NCBI RefSeq assembly: GCF_040712315.1
Contig: NC_134017.1
Span: 81,535,987 to 81,599,986 of the forward strand
Direction: 5' to 3'
Source: Castanea sativa
Lineage: Eukaryota; Streptophyta; Magnoliopsida; Fagales; Fagaceae
DNA: 64,000 nucleotides
Below, in pieces: positions 35,626-48,545 of the stretch. The notes under the pieces were generated by a model. It was given only the letters and a program-made list of their open reading frames with translations. It had not been told where the DNA came from and did no database searches. How positions within the stretch are numbered: position 1 is the first letter of the stretch; each line of letters begins with the position of its first letter. The position numbers and the translations under genes were made by a program.

Positions 35626-37215
35626 ATAATAAAGGTTTAATAAAAAATGATTGAAGCTGTAACTTTTGATTATTTTATTACCTTTCTTATATGAAGCTCA
35701 ATTATTAGGCATGATCTTTTTAAAGCTAGAACTTGTCAAATAAGAAAAAAGAGAAAGAGAAGTAGGGTTATCATTATAAAGTCTAGCCAAAGTAAGAAAC
35801 TATGGTACCAATAATTTCCATTAGAAATTTTTTTTTATAGGAATTTCCATTAGAATTATTCAACTTATTTAGCAAATTAATCTTTTCAAATTGTGTCAAT
35901 TATGCTAGTGATGACACTTCCTTATCTATTAGTTAGACTAAAGTTTTCAAATTCTAATATGACTCATTGATTTGGTGTTAAGTGTTAACACAATATAAGC
36001 GAACACCAACATCAACTACAGTTGAAACGTGTAACAGTCATAATAATGATTCCCAATTATATAAATTGTACAACAAACGAACAATAATAGTAAAATGAGA
36101 GTGATGCCAAAATGCCATTTACTTTTAATGATCGAACACTGAAGCAGGTCTATAACTAAAGGCCACCCTTAATTCCCATTTTCAAACATTAAATTAAAAC
36201 TCATCATACTAACCTTGGTATGTTTTAGGTAAATCATACACATTGCCCAAAAAAAGAAAAAAGAAAAAAAAAAGTAGAACAGAACAGATGCCTCTTAACC
36301 ATGAGCACAGATTAAAAAAGAAGACCTTGGCATGCATATATAAGTATACAAAAACCCTTGTCCTAGCTTAGCTACAGTATTGACAAGTGTGAAAGGATTC
36401 ACGGATGGGTCCAGTGGAAGGACAAAATGATGATGACCCAAATCTTGTGTAGGGGAGGGCTTACTGCTCGGGTACGTTGTCTTCATCTGGGGTTGGTTTA
36501 TTAGGACATTGCAATATTGCATTAATTGCATGTGTGAATTGTGATGGGACTTGTCCATCTTTTCCATAGGCAATTAATGAGATAGATAGATGATGATCCT
36601 AAATTAATTCCCCCCTATTCCCTTTGGCTAAAGCTAAAGCCTAGCACCAAAAACTTTCCGAAAGCTTGGTTAGATATCATAATTGTTTCCGTTGGGGATT
36701 TTGGAGTTGGGGTGTCGTTATAATTTTTTTTTTTTTGGTAAAGAGGAATACAATAAAAGAGAAGAAAAGAAAAAAAAAACAAAAACAACTAAGGCATAGC
36801 AGCACAGCAACTTCGCCTGCGATACAAAGTTTCTAAGGCATCTAGCCTGATTTGATTCAAAATACACAAAGAATTATCAAAATAAACAAAATTTATACTT
36901 TTGGCGAAGATAAAATATATATATATCTCATAATTATTGTAACATATAGTTTTGAACTGCTAACTTATTTTGTTAAAATTAAAAAAAATTTGCTGAAAGT
37001 ATATAGAAAAAGAAGAAGTTAAAAGCTTATTTTTGGAACAATGAAACCCATTTAATAGTGCAATAAAACTCACTTTAGAAGCAAAAATAAGCTAACTTCT
37101 AGTTTGACCAGAAGAAAAATTAAATTGTATTTGTGATGAATGAATTCTAAATGATCTTATGTAAGATATCAAATCTGTCAGATATCTTTTAGTATGAAAG
37201 GGTTTTAAAAGTATA
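35626..37215. other. Intergenic, no gene seen
   Basis: No convincing gene. A 92-codon minus frame at 36295-36573 lacks a recognised domain and splice context. A T-run at 36727-36737 precedes GGTAAAGAGGAATAC, resembling a retroposon tail. Confidence 0.45.
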
Positions 37216-37372
37216 GATACTATGTTCAGAATATTTTCATAACAAATTATAGATAGTTATTATTGGTTCAAATTCAAACCTAACACTAAAATTACTTTGT
37301 TGTCCCAATAATAATAACTAGTAACAACTTACTATTTAAGATATATTATAAAAATATTATAGGGATATTATT
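37216..37372. mobile_element. Palindromic MITE, copy 2
   Basis: GATACTATGTTCAGAATATT, TTGGTTCAAATTC, AACCTAACACTAAAATTA and ATTATAGGGATATTATTTC match the copy at 1079-1250 in order and spacing, with more substitutions. Confidence 0.55.
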
Positions 37373-37925
37373 TCTCTTTTTAAATATAACAAAATTAAGA
37401 CATAGAACTTACTTTACAAAGTTGAACATAGTTAAGTAGGTGAAAGTTCAAATCAATAAAGTGAAGCTAGATCAGCGGAATTGGTTGACCAAATAAGAGC
37501 ATGATTACCACTATCTACTCTAAAACATGTCAGGTACCTTTGTATCGGTTACAGATGATTATATAGCAAATCGTGGAAGAAATGGACAGAGACACGTTCT
37601 AATCCAGTAGGTCTACGCCCTTGGAGTATGTACTCGATTATGTTGTATTCTCAATGGGAACCTTGTACTTCCCTAGCACTGTTTTATTCTCCATACGAAC
37701 CTTGTACTTCACTAGAACCATTAGCAATAATACTCTTTATTGGGCCTTTTTCTCAAGGTTGTTTGCATAGGCTTTGTTCGTGCAATATACCGTCCCCACT
37801 CTAACTGCGAAAAAGACCTACCTTACTTTATTTGCAAAAGAGTTTTAAGGACACACATCTTGTTCTCGCTCCAACTACAAAAAGAATTTTGTTAACCTTG
37901 TCTTCTTTGCCATACATTATCATGA

Positions 37926-38150
37926 GCTCTAATATCATTTGTTGGGAAGATAAACACCTTGGGGGAGTTTCCTTAAATAGTTAATATAATATATAATGAC
38001 AAACTTTAACCCAAAATGTCAAAACCTAATGAGTATGTACTCAGTTATGTTATATTAACCATTCATTTTTCTTATCATTATTCAATGTGGGACTGTACTC
38101 ACGTGTAAACCCAACGTCATTGACATAACATAATTTGAAAGCCTCTGATA
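37926..38150 (-). mobile_element. LTR retrotransposon remnant (minus orientation)
   Basis: GCTCTAATATCA (37926-37937) is a two-mismatch complement of the copia primer-binding site TGGTATCAGAGC. It is followed by TGTTGGGAAGATAAACACC, which would be the end of an LTR read on the other strand. CAATGTGGGACTGTACTCAC near 38084 resembles the other LTR end. No coding domains remain. Confidence 0.4.
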
Positions 38151-38739
38151 GTTTGAAGTTTGAACAAAAAAAAGCAACTCCACACTTTCATACTCAATTG
38201 CCTAAGAAGTTATAATAAATTGTTTATAGTCTTTTATTTCATTTCTCACTTGTTAGTGTTTTAAACGAAGGCATCCATAATTTGAATTCTTCCTCTTTCA
38301 CTAATCATTGAATTATCAAATAATATTAAAAAAAGTCACAAGAAATTAGCCAAACAAGAATAAACTGATATTAAGGAATAAATTAATTGCATCCATATTA
38401 ATGAGTAAGATGCAGATGAAGTCCAAAATCAAGCCAAAAATATATTAGTAGTAGAAAAGGTAAATATTATTTACAATATTGACTTTAATACAACTATAAA
38501 AAAATTTTAAGTTTAGACCAGTGGTATCACATATTATACTTACCCCCTTTTTCACTTAACCCCATAAACTATATCCCTTTTTATACTTACCACCCTAAAT
38601 TATGATAGTACACACTTCTCTAAACAATTATTCATGGAATGGGGTGCAAAGTGTTACACAGGTAATAATTTAGGAGAGTAAGTGTATATTTTTATAGTTT
38701 ATGAGGGAAAGTGTGCATTCGGATAAGTGTAAAATGAGA

Positions 38740-38870
38740 AATATTTTTTTTGGGGGGGGAGGGGGGCGGGTAAAGTGTAAAGTCTAAGAATTGAATCTCG
38801 CTTACATAAAAAATTAATTGGTATTTTGGCTTGATAATAAAAAGTAATCATAGCGAATGCGATAGACTGA
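38740..38870 (+). mobile_element. SINE fragment with T/G-run head
   Basis: A T-run and G-run (38745-38770) precede AATTGAATCTCGCTTACAT (B box and beyond), AAATTAATTGGTATTTTGG and TAATAAAAAGTAATCATAGC, matching the body of the 15883-16046 SINE. Confidence 0.5.
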
Positions 38871-40760
38871 AATTCTATCCTATCTAAAAAAAAACTCTTG
38901 ATGTAAGACATCTAAGAGTGAAAAAATTATTGAACACAATGAAAGAGCAAACAAGTGGTCCTCCCAACTAAAACTATTAAAGAATTTTGGATCCTTTGAA
39001 ATTAGCAGTCGATAAGAAATGTCTTCTTTTATTGGTCAGAGGACAACATGACTATTCTCTTGCTGTATTAAATAATTTCTCCTATGGATGCACCATGGGT
39101 TAATCACCACTCTCTCTCCCCCCTATCATTCTTTCCTACCACGAACATCCTAAGTCTTAAAAGTGTTTTTTCAAATAATTTCTCCTAAGGGTGCACCTTA
39201 AATCAATCACCATTCTCTTTTCTTATTATTCTTTCCTACTACCAAGACCCTAAGACTTTGAAGTTTTAACTTTTTCCTTTTGTATTGAATAATTTCTTCT
39301 ACGGGTGCATCCTAAATCAATTACCCCTCTCTCTTCCCTTCTTATTCTTCCCTACTACCAAGACCTCAAGACTTTAAAAAGTTAAAGTTCTTTTTTCTTT
39401 AATGGAGATTGATGCTTTTATCCATTGTTTTTTTTTTTCACTTTCCCTTTCTTTTTACTTCCAAAATTTCTTAAATAATTAAACCCCCTTTAGCTAAATG
39501 TTGCTAGATTTGGTTTTGGGGTGTGTGGCGGCAAAGGAAATGCCAAGGAAGAGGAAGAAGCATGATCTTTTAAAGCCAAATTTGTTGAGAGAACTTACAA
39601 AATAAGATGTTTTCAATCATTTTGAGGCTTTGGACTATAATCACTATTAATTTAAAAATAGACCAAAAGTCTTGTGGCTTAATAATAATATCTAATTATC
39701 CGAGAAAATATTTTCAAATCCTGTAAGCCCAAAAAAAAAAAGAGTTAAGAATTAGCAAATCAAAGAAAAAAAAAATGCAAACAACATTCAAGTGAATTTT
39801 CACAGCTTACACAAGAAGACTACATGAAAAAAAAGAAAAAGAAAAAAAAAAGAAGATGAAAACACAACATTTCCAACCCCAAAAATAGAAAAATAATGCC
39901 ATTTCCTGAAACCTCTAATTGAGATAAATGAACTTGCATTTGAAGTTTGAACCTCATTTAAAGCCAAACAGGGTTGGTGTTTTTGTTTCCAAGACAGAAG
40001 CCCAAGATTTTTTCCGCATGCAGTTGATGAAACCAATGTAAGGTCACGAACAAAAAGCAAAAAGCCCAAGATCCTTCTCGAAATTGATGCAACTAAGGTT
40101 AAAGCAAAAGTCAAGAGCAAGTTACAGCAAACAAAAATACATAAAAATACAGAAAGAAGAAAAAAGGTTAAATAAAAGTGTAGCTCTATCAAGGCATTCT
40201 ATTTTTTTTTTTATTATATAAAAAAATATATGGTCTCAGGAATGGTGAACATATCTCATGCATCAAACAGTTACAAGTCTCACAAAAGCTCTACTAGGAC
40301 CCGCCACATGTTATGAGAAGAATGTTATGTTACTTACACCTCTCGGATGCTTGAGATAATTACTGCCACTAATGAAATCAAACCAGTTGGGGAGTTGATT
40401 TTTATATAATTTAGAAATTTGTTAGCAACCACCAAAAAATAATTTTGAAGAAAAAAAAAGGCACTAAATTATACACTACAAGAAATATCCATAACAATCA
40501 TCCGCACTGCAACGCCAACATGATTATACAAAAGTTGCATACTCTCTAAACATTCTAACGATTTTGTCAGATGATACACAGCAGAGAGCCCTTTCAGCTA
40601 AACACAGTAGCCGTTCCTACTAGGAGGATATGAGAATTCCTTTGCAGCATTTAACAAAGGACCAAAATGGGGTTCACTTGCAGCTATCCATCCAACAAAA
40701 ACAAAAACAAAAACCCGCTTTCTCTACCCATCTTAACAGCACAGCTAACGGCTATTATTA
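38871..40760. other. Intergenic, including DUF1666 3' untranslated region
   Basis: 39040-39370 has three approximate repeats of TAATTTCTCCTAYGGGTGCA followed by AATCACC and CTCTCT (near 39067, 39176 and 39290). The 130-codon minus frame at 39800-40192 is rich in Phe/Leu from poly-A/T tracts and is not credited as a gene. Confidence 0.45.
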
Positions 40761-42657
40761 TTAACAAGGGAAAAGGGTGGGAGAGGGGTCTCTCCTTAAC
40801 TTCCCATCTGATAAATCAAGCTTTTTCATCTTTTCTTCACACCAAAATAACTGCTCTTTGGTGATCCTCACCATTCTGAGAACCCTATATAAGACTTTCA
40901 CATCAACGAGGCTAAACAATAGCTGAATCTCTTCATGTGTCTGGGGCCAAGAGTTCTTCTTCCCGCCTTTCCTCTTTTTTCTCAGTTCCTTCAGTCTTAT
41001 CCCTTTCTGCAGTTCAATAGGACACGATTATAGAAAATATTCAAGCCATCAAAAGTTTTTAACTTAGTGAAGCAAGATGATTTTTAGCAAATTTTATTAA
41101 ACGTGCAAACAGTTACTAGCATGGATAATGAACTTTAAGTTTGTGGCTTCATGTCTACAAAAGAAGATGTTATTCATTCTCTAAGTTAGTGAAGCAAGAT
41201 GAATTTTAGTAAATTTCATTCAACTTGCAAACAGTCAATAGCATGGATAATGAACTTTAAATTTGTTGCTTCATGTCAACAAAAGATGTTATTCATTGAA
41301 TGTTCAATGAACAATGAATTTTTATTAAGTTTGTTTTATTATTATTTATACTTTTATGTTGGAAAATTTTACATCAATTGTTACCTCAGCTCAACCAAAA
41401 GCAAGTTGCACCATCATCCAAAATAAGTTGCACCATCAGTTTGCATTTCATGCAAACTAAGAACAGGTTGAAAGCAGCCATTCAAACAAGAATTAATGAT
41501 TTGAACAAAGGGCAGTGTGACTCTCAAACAAACAGTGCATTTAATAATACTGATAGGATATTACATGATTGGGAAGGTTTAATGAGCAACAAGCATTTCC
41601 CGCACTATACTCCTAAGAAGACTTGCTTATGGTTATATCAGATAAAGATGTTAGCATAGAAAGTTGAAATACAGGATATATTGTAGAACCTTACCTTCTC
41701 AAGAGCAGATTGAATCTGTTGAAGAGGGGTTGCATTCTGGTTCTGATTTCCAAACAGTTGAAGAACACCACTAGATTTTTTCTTGTCCATCTTCAGGAAC
41801 AAGTGGAAAGTGAGGATTGAGCTCTCAAGGATTCTGATGAGATCTGGGGCGAGGACTGTCAGATCTGATTCTTCTTCGTCCATTACTTTCTTATCTGAAC
41901 CTGAACAGATAATTGAAGCAATTACTTAACAGCCCAGTTTGGCAAGTAAAGCATACTCATTTGCTAAATATGATCTAGTTACTGTACGCCAAGTGAAGCA
42001 ATAATCATGAAAGAGTCGCATCAAAGTTTTATGGATTAATTCACAAGAATTTACCTTTTATATTGGGAACCTGGAGCAGTTTAGGCAAAGTATTCCTTGA
42101 TCGAGCATAAATTTCTGCCCTCAGACCTTCCTCAAAGGGTTCATTCTCAATAAACCTTTGTAATAGAACCTGGAATTGTTGAAACTGCTGAGCACTGTGA
42201 ATATAACTGGTGGGATTATCAGGTTGGCATGTGATTTTCTGACTCAGTTGAGTGTATTGGCAGTGAAGTGCTTCCCAAGTCAAGCAAATTTGGGCTACAT
42301 ATGCTGTTTCAATATCTTGGTATGGGTCATGACCTGGCTGCTGAAGATGCTCAGTTTCATCATCAGGTTCTTCAATCTTCTTCAAAGAAAGACAGCGAAG
42401 AGGCGACGTGAGCTTCTTAGATGCAGATCTTGGTGATGGAGTTGCAGGGGTCTGAGATCCTGGAAGACAACCTTTATTCATGAAGAGGATTTAAGAAATC
42501 TGTCTTACAAAGTTACAATTACAAAGCAAATTTATAGGAAGCTGGAGAATAAATTAAAAACTGGAGATGATTTATGACAAAAGCAAAAGAAAGTTAATAC
42601 ACACCAATATCATATACGTAATTTTTTTATCAGTAAATTGTTTGTTACTTATCAAAG

Positions 42658-42711
<54 letters not shown>

Positions 42712-43923
42712 GCAAGTGACTCTACAGAGCATACAGTTGCAACCCAGGTATGAATGCAAGCACCAGATAGACATGCTTGTTTGTTTGTCCAATGTTGTCA
42801 AGTGCAAATTTGGTCTCTATATCCCAGAAAAGGGCCAGGAAGCCAAAAAGGTGCTTCACTTCCAAAATGCGTTTTTTAAATCGTTTCAGATGTTTTAGTA
42901 TGTCTTCCTGTCCCTCTTACAATTGCCTTCTAGTCTTAAATCATAGCAAAACCATTTTTTTTTAATGGTAAATCAAAACAAATCTATTAAAATCCAGCTT
43001 AAACATTAGAGCATAGAAATGAGCATTTATACCTTTTTATGATTCAATTTTCAAACAATCTGATACAGTGTTTTATTTGTGATTCCCATTTTGCACAAAA
43101 CTGATGCCTTGGTGAAACAGCATAGCGAATTTAATAGGTTTTATAATGATACTAAAATTGACTAAACAATATTTGAAACTGGAAGCTCAATTGGCTTTCA
43201 TCAAGTCCAACTCTGAGCTCACTCCAAACTCATGGGAGCTCAAATCAATCAAGTTTCTAGTATTCTGAAGCTTGTCTAGTCAGCTAAGTTTGATCAATTC
43301 TTTGAATACTATTACTATTATTTCACCGGGCATTAAACATTTAAAATTCACAGATGGCACGGGTAAGAAAAGTATATATTTTGCTAATTAGAAAATACAA
43401 ATAAGTTAGTCACTTGTGAAACAAGAAATAACACTCGTTAAAGAATTGATGCATTCAAAGACATCATCTATAAAAGCAAGCTACCTTTACTAATTTCATT
43501 GAGCTGCTGCCTGCTCATCCGATCAAAGAACAACATCCGATCACAGTACTTGTCATACACAGCATCAAACCCACACCACCACTGCCGAGCTTCTGCTTCA
43601 ACATCCCTCCACTCACTAGAGCTTGTCTCACCTTCCTCCTCTTCATCCTCTTCCTCTTCTGCACATGACTCTTCTTCTGGAATCAGCACCATGAAACTAT
43701 TTCTTCTCAGTTCTTTTAACCTCCTCTTCACCTCATTTGTGATAAAATCATCATCGTCGTCCTCAGCTTCAGCAACAGGATCACCATTAGTTGATTTATT
43801 CAAATCACCACCACCATTGTCATTCTTTGGTTCTTCAGACTCTGCCACTGGCTTATCCTCTAAATCTTTTTCTTGGACTGGTTTGTGAGCTTTTCTGAAT
43901 TTTTTGACTTTAAAGAAATCCAT
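40761..43923 (-). CDS. DUF1666 family protein
   Basis: Plant-specific protein of unknown molecular function. Four exons (43923-43485, 42459-42055, 41900-41695, 41006-40761) encode 431 aa with consistent phases and GT-AG introns. The N-terminus is basic (MDFFKVKKFRKAHK), followed by acidic stretches (residues 55-59 and 83-99). The conserved block starts around residue 104 with EWRDVEAEARQWWCGFD. The middle has SPRSASKKLTSPLRCLSLKK and a Gln-rich section. The C-terminus RVLRMVRITKEQLFWCEEKM through LRRDPSPTLFPC is the hallmark end of DUF1666 proteins. No signal peptide or membrane segment is seen. An alternative donor at the end of exon 1 (A|GTAAAG, 5 nt earlier) cannot be excluded. Long untranslated leader above 43924. 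Intron 1 holds a TA microsatellite and intron 3 a 122-bp duplication. Confidence 0.86.
41060..41303. repeat. 122-bp tandem duplication in DUF1666 intron 3
   Basis: TAACTTAGTGAAGCAAGATG at 41060 and TAAGTTAGTGAAGCAAGATG at 41182 start two copies. Both continue through AGCATGGATAATGAACTTTA and GATGTTATTCATT. Differences are single bases and short indels. Confidence 0.8.
42661..42708. repeat. (TA)n microsatellite
   Basis: About 24 TA units in DUF1666 intron 1. Confidence 0.9.
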
Positions 43924-45477
43924 GTTCAGCTACCGTTCTTCACTAATAAGCTTTTCTGTTGCCAAGAGTATCAATAAGATTATTTCTTCAAAATCACAAT
44001 TCAAATCCCCCCAAAATAACACTAGTATTCAAAAGCAACTTGGTAGACACAGAACAATTTTCTTATTCTAGGAATAAGACCTCCTGTTTATGCCTAACAG
44101 CTAATAGGCCAAATGTGAAACCCTACAAAGAAAAATCTGCCTAATTAAATCATAAACAAACAAATACCCAAGTTTTTTTTTTTTTTAATGGAAAATCCAG
44201 AATCTGATAAGCAAGAAACCATTCAAATCTTTCCTCTTAACAAGGAGTCAGTGATCAAATACCAAATAAAACAAAAGTACACTTACTTTGAAGCTGATAT
44301 CAGATTCAAAATAAATTATTTTGAGAAAGAAGGCAACTTTCCCAATTGTGATGCAACCTCAAAATACAAGTAGATTTTTATGGGTCACAGAACTCAACTA
44401 GAGCACAATTGGTTACAGAAAGTACTAAGTACTCAATCCATTAAATGCTTGAAAGACTCAGAATAGATGAAGCATTTACCTTTTGGTGAACAATGTGGGT
44501 GCACTTACATAGAGACCACAACCCAAAGGACTTGTCAAAGGTTTGCAGATCCCTCCAGCACTTTATTGCTTAAAGCAGAACACTTTTTGTCAGCAACAGT
44601 ACGCAACAAACCTCTCCAATGATCGTCATTGACAATGATCAGAAACAAGAAGATTTCCCAACTTCTTCATCGTTTGAGTGCTGAAAAGGCACGTCTTTGG
44701 GCAGCATTACACAGAAAAGCAAAAACAACAGACACCCAACAAGAACCCTCAATGCCTCTCACAAAATAAAAAAGCCCATTTTGGTGAGAAGAGAGAAGTG
44801 AAGAGGGGCTTGAAAGAGAAACCCTAGGAGAAGAAGAAGAAGAAGAAGTGAAGAAGAGAGAACAGTGAATGTGGAGGTGTAGTGTTGTGACAGTGAGCAA
44901 TAAATTAAATTGAGTTGATTTGCATTTCCAATAAAAATTTGGTTTTTTTTATTTTGTTTATAGTAATAGAAGAAGTGTAAGTAATTGAGTTAAGTAGTAA
45001 TTAAGAGGGTAGTAATAAATTTTTTTTTTTAAAAAAGTTGGATTTATATGGTAAAATGGAGTGAGATTGAAAACACAAAGCCCAAAGAAAACAGAACAGT
45101 GGACAGAACTGAGACAGAGTCCTCGTACAGAGAAAGAATATTGTCAGAAAAGAAAAGAGAAAAGATCCACTACACTACACTACTCTACTAATACACTATC
45201 ATTTCTTATTATTGTTTTGCTATAACGTCTCAAAAAAGCCGCGCTAATAAAGGCGTTTTGATTTGAGTCCGGATCGGATGCCACCAAATTGACGCTTCTG
45301 CCCTTCCTATAACTCCTCCAATCCAATCAAATTCATGCCCGTTGCCATTGTCCAACTTGTTTTCGAATGAATTTAGACCATTTTCTGCCGTGCTTAATTT
45401 GTACTTGCATTTGTTTTTATGCATACCATCTCTATTTGTAAGAGGATTTTTTTTTAAAGATTTTTTTATGAGTTATA
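43924..45477. other. DUF1666 upstream region, no other gene seen
   Basis: Likely 5' untranslated leader (possibly with an intron) and promoter. A GAAGAAG-rich run at 44830-44850 resembles the leaders of neighbouring genes. The transcription start was not located. Confidence 0.4.
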
Positions 45478-45806
45478 AGAGCAGTTGTAGCAGTGGAGCT
45501 AAAAAGTTATACAGCTTTACTAAAATACAAAAATAACCATACAGCAATGGAGGTAAAACTATTTTTTTTAGCTTCATTGCTACAGTGCACATCTATGCAC
45601 TGTAGTTTAGAGCTAAAAAATAATAATAATTTTTTATTTCCTATCTAGTTGTGTGTGTGGCTGTGATGGTTGTGTGTATTAGATATTATTTTATTGTGTT
45701 GAAAACTAAAATAGATCCACTGTTGCAGCATGTGTAGGTAAAATAGATAAAATAACTTTTTGTGGTGCTAAATAGCTAAATTTTAGCTCCACGCTGTGGA
45801 TGCTCT
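45478..45806. mobile_element. MITE with AGAGCA...TGCTCT ends, short form
   Basis: The left end AGAGCAGTTGTAGCAGTGGA continues GCTAAAA; the right end TTTTAGCTCCACGCTGTGGA continues TGCTCT. They are imperfect inverted repeats. Internal copies of AGCTTCATTGCTACAGTG add sub-terminal structure. The same ends occur at 51561-52678. The target duplication is unclear. Confidence 0.6.
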
Positions 45807-47635
45807 AAATACCCTTAAAGTTTAGATTTAATAGGTAAAAATTTAAGGATAGCCTAGTAAAAATATTTTTCCAACTCTACTTAAAACGCATATAAAATAG
45901 AACACTATCTTATTAATCCATATCTTTAAAATTAACTTTTCCAAAATTTAAAAAAGAAAAAGAAAATTATGACAGGAACACGCAAAATATGTGCAACGAG
46001 GCTTTAATATATATAAAAACATAACTTATTTATTTCACCGCATAAGAATTTAATTTACCTCCGTATAAGAGGGAAAAAAAGAAAATGAAAAAAAGGGAGA
46101 TATCACCTTATTCTACTTCAAAATATGGCAGGAAGGCCTTACTTATTATTTATCTATCATTTTCCAAAAAATTAAGGGTAACCATGTTATAAAATAGCAA
46201 AAGTTCAAATTTACCAAAATTGATTGTGAAAATATTTTAAGCTTAATAAAGATCTCCAAACAAATAATAGGAACGAAAAAAATTAATCCAAAAGAAAATA
46301 GACACAAAACACCTTACGTGGTTCAACAATAGCCTACATCAACAGACAACAATGAACAAATTTCACTATAACAAATTTGGAATAATATAAATTGGTATAG
46401 AGGTATTCTTATAAAACCCAAATTCCAAATACACCCAAATAGCTCTCTCTTTCAGATACAAAATCTAAGAACCAAAGGTTCACAAATACCAAATATAAAT
46501 TGAGCACAAACCAAAGAGAGAGCCACAAATCAAATTCAAAAGTTGCAACAAACCAAAAGAAAGCAAATCACCAAATTGCAGAACCAAAACTAAGTGGCAA
46601 CAAACCTCTCTCACTATTCCAAATTTCAACCCACAAATATCAAAGAATTAAAACAAGAGAAAGCCTCTTTATCTCACACACTCTTTGCCGTAGCAGCACT
46701 ATATTTATATAGGAGACTTGAGTTGGCTAGCATATCCGAAACTAGGAAAGACTAAACTTATTTTCAACGCACAAAAGAAAAATCACTCACATTCCAAATA
46801 AAACTCAAAATCAAGTGGTAAACAGGACTTATAATAAAGCTTAATAACTTCAAATAACAGTAACTCAAAAGAAATAAAATTCCTTTCTTATTCAAATCCA
46901 ACAAGGAGTCCAACTCCTAATTCAAGCCATATTCTACAAACCAAGTTGAGGTAGTTTCTCTTATGACGATACACACCATTTACATGAGACTTTTTCCTTT
47001 TTTATGACAAAATACAGTAGAATATTTGGTAAGCTATTCCCAGATACTACAACAACAACTTGATTAATTTAACCACCATATTAGAAATATACATTAGTAA
47101 AAGTAATGCAAGAAGCTATAGCACACATTCCTTAATACCCAAGCTTGACCAGTTTAATTATCCTCTTCTAATTAGACTCAATAGATTTCCCTAATTCTTC
47201 ACAACACAGCACAACACTCTAAGATTTTGGGTTAGTTTTTCTTTATCCAACAGCTCACAAGTCTCCTTTGTGAGGAAAAAATATTTTTATGTATGTCTTC
47301 TATCTCTATCTAAAGCCACTCCTACACTTTTCCCTTCAGTTTTAATTTCCTAGGGGCTTGGAAGTTGGAACACATCATGGAATTAATCTTGGGCTTGGGC
47401 TCCGCGTGATAGTTTCATTTTATGAAGAAGAATATAAGTATGAGCTATCCTATTCCTAACCAACTACACTACAACGGATTTGTGAAAATGGTTTTATACT
47501 ATCCAATTCTATTTTTGAGAATCTGTAATGAACTTGCAAGTGTTAATTATAATTATTATTGGTAGCCTTTTAGTTTGTTCGACAAGGAAAGTCTTCACAA
47601 TTACAGAGCGAGCGACATATTCACCATCATTCAAT
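45807..47635. other. Intergenic, possible LTR-derived sequence, no gene seen
   Basis: 46310-46340 reads CACCTTACGTGGTTCAAC, a phrase common in plant copia LTRs, and TATATTTATATAGGAGAC at 46700 could be an LTR core promoter. No LTR ends, primer site or coding were found, so this is a weak call. Confidence 0.3.
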
Positions 47636-48545
47636 AGAACAAATAGGGACAGAGGGAAGATCCATGCACTATTTGATCGTCGGACATGTGGGGATATTTT
47701 GGCAGTGCCTCTCAATCAGTTAAGCTCCCCGGATAAGCTGATTTGGAAGGAGAATAGAACTCATTCCTTCTCGGTTCGGACTGCATACCAAGTGGCTTTG
47801 AGGCTGAAAAATCCCCACCAAGCTGAGCACTCATCTGTCCAGGTCCACGGGTCCACATGGAGGAGAATTTGGAAGCTAAATGTACCACCAAAAGTGCGTA
47901 CTTTCATCTGGAGGGCATGTTCCAACTGCTTTCCGACGCGCGAGAATCTTCACTGGGAGACGGATTAGAGTTGAGTCGATATGCGAAATTTGCCACCAAC
48001 AACCTGAGACAAACAGCCACCTGCTTTGGGAGTGCCCATTTGCACAGAACGTGTGGGCTTTGTTCAAAGGGAGAATCCAAAAAAGCAGAAATGAGGCAAG
48101 TGATTTTCTTCCCTTCTCTTTAATCAGATGCAGCAGAAACTCAGTAAGCTGGACTTGGAAAAATGGGCAACCACGGCGTGGGCTATATGGAATGCAAGAA
48201 ATAGATTCTATTTTGAGCATGTACAGGTCCATCAGAAGGTAATTTTTGAGAATGCAATGTGCTGTTTGGAGGAATATCAACGGCTTATGGAGTCGCAAGT
48301 CCAACTTCTATGAATATAGAGGTGTTGGGCATGGAGCTATCTTCTTTTGGTCTTAATGGCTCTCTGTGGTGTTTTATTTGGGACTAAACTGCATGTAGTG
48401 AATGTTCCACCTAAGCTAGTGTATGCACTAGTTTACTTTGAATGACTATATTTGGCGATTAATAAAAGATTTCTATCGTTCTGAGCTCAAAAAAAAAAAA
48501 AAAAAAAAAAGAAAAAGAAAAGAAAAAAAAAGAAGAACAAATAGG
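47636..48545 (+). mobile_element. 5'-truncated L1-type LINE with 12-bp target duplication
   Basis: Perfect direct repeats AGAACAAATAGG at 47636-47647 and 48534-48545 flank an 886-bp insert ending in an A-rich tail (48489-48533). The coding remnant starts GKIHALFDRRTCGDILAVPL and carries the zinc-binding reverse-transcriptase region (zf-RVT): RRIWKLNVPPKVRTFIWRAC, then CEICHQQPETNSHLLWECPF. Frameshifts near 47965 and 48150 break it. It ends AWAIWNARNRFYFEH. Typical dead-on-arrival LINE copy. Confidence 0.9.

Noticed and set aside
36295..36573. 92-codon minus-strand frame
   Set aside because: No recognisable domain. It has no splice context to extend it and lies among repeats. A short unknown peptide cannot be excluded but is not supported.
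39800..40192. 130-codon minus-strand frame rich in Phe and Leu
   Set aside because: Composition comes from poly-A/T tracts. There is no domain, credible start context or splice partner.
43499..43888. Plus-strand Ser-rich 129-codon frame
   Set aside because: Mirror image of the acidic exon 1 of the DUF1666 gene (GAA/GAT codons read antisense as serine).
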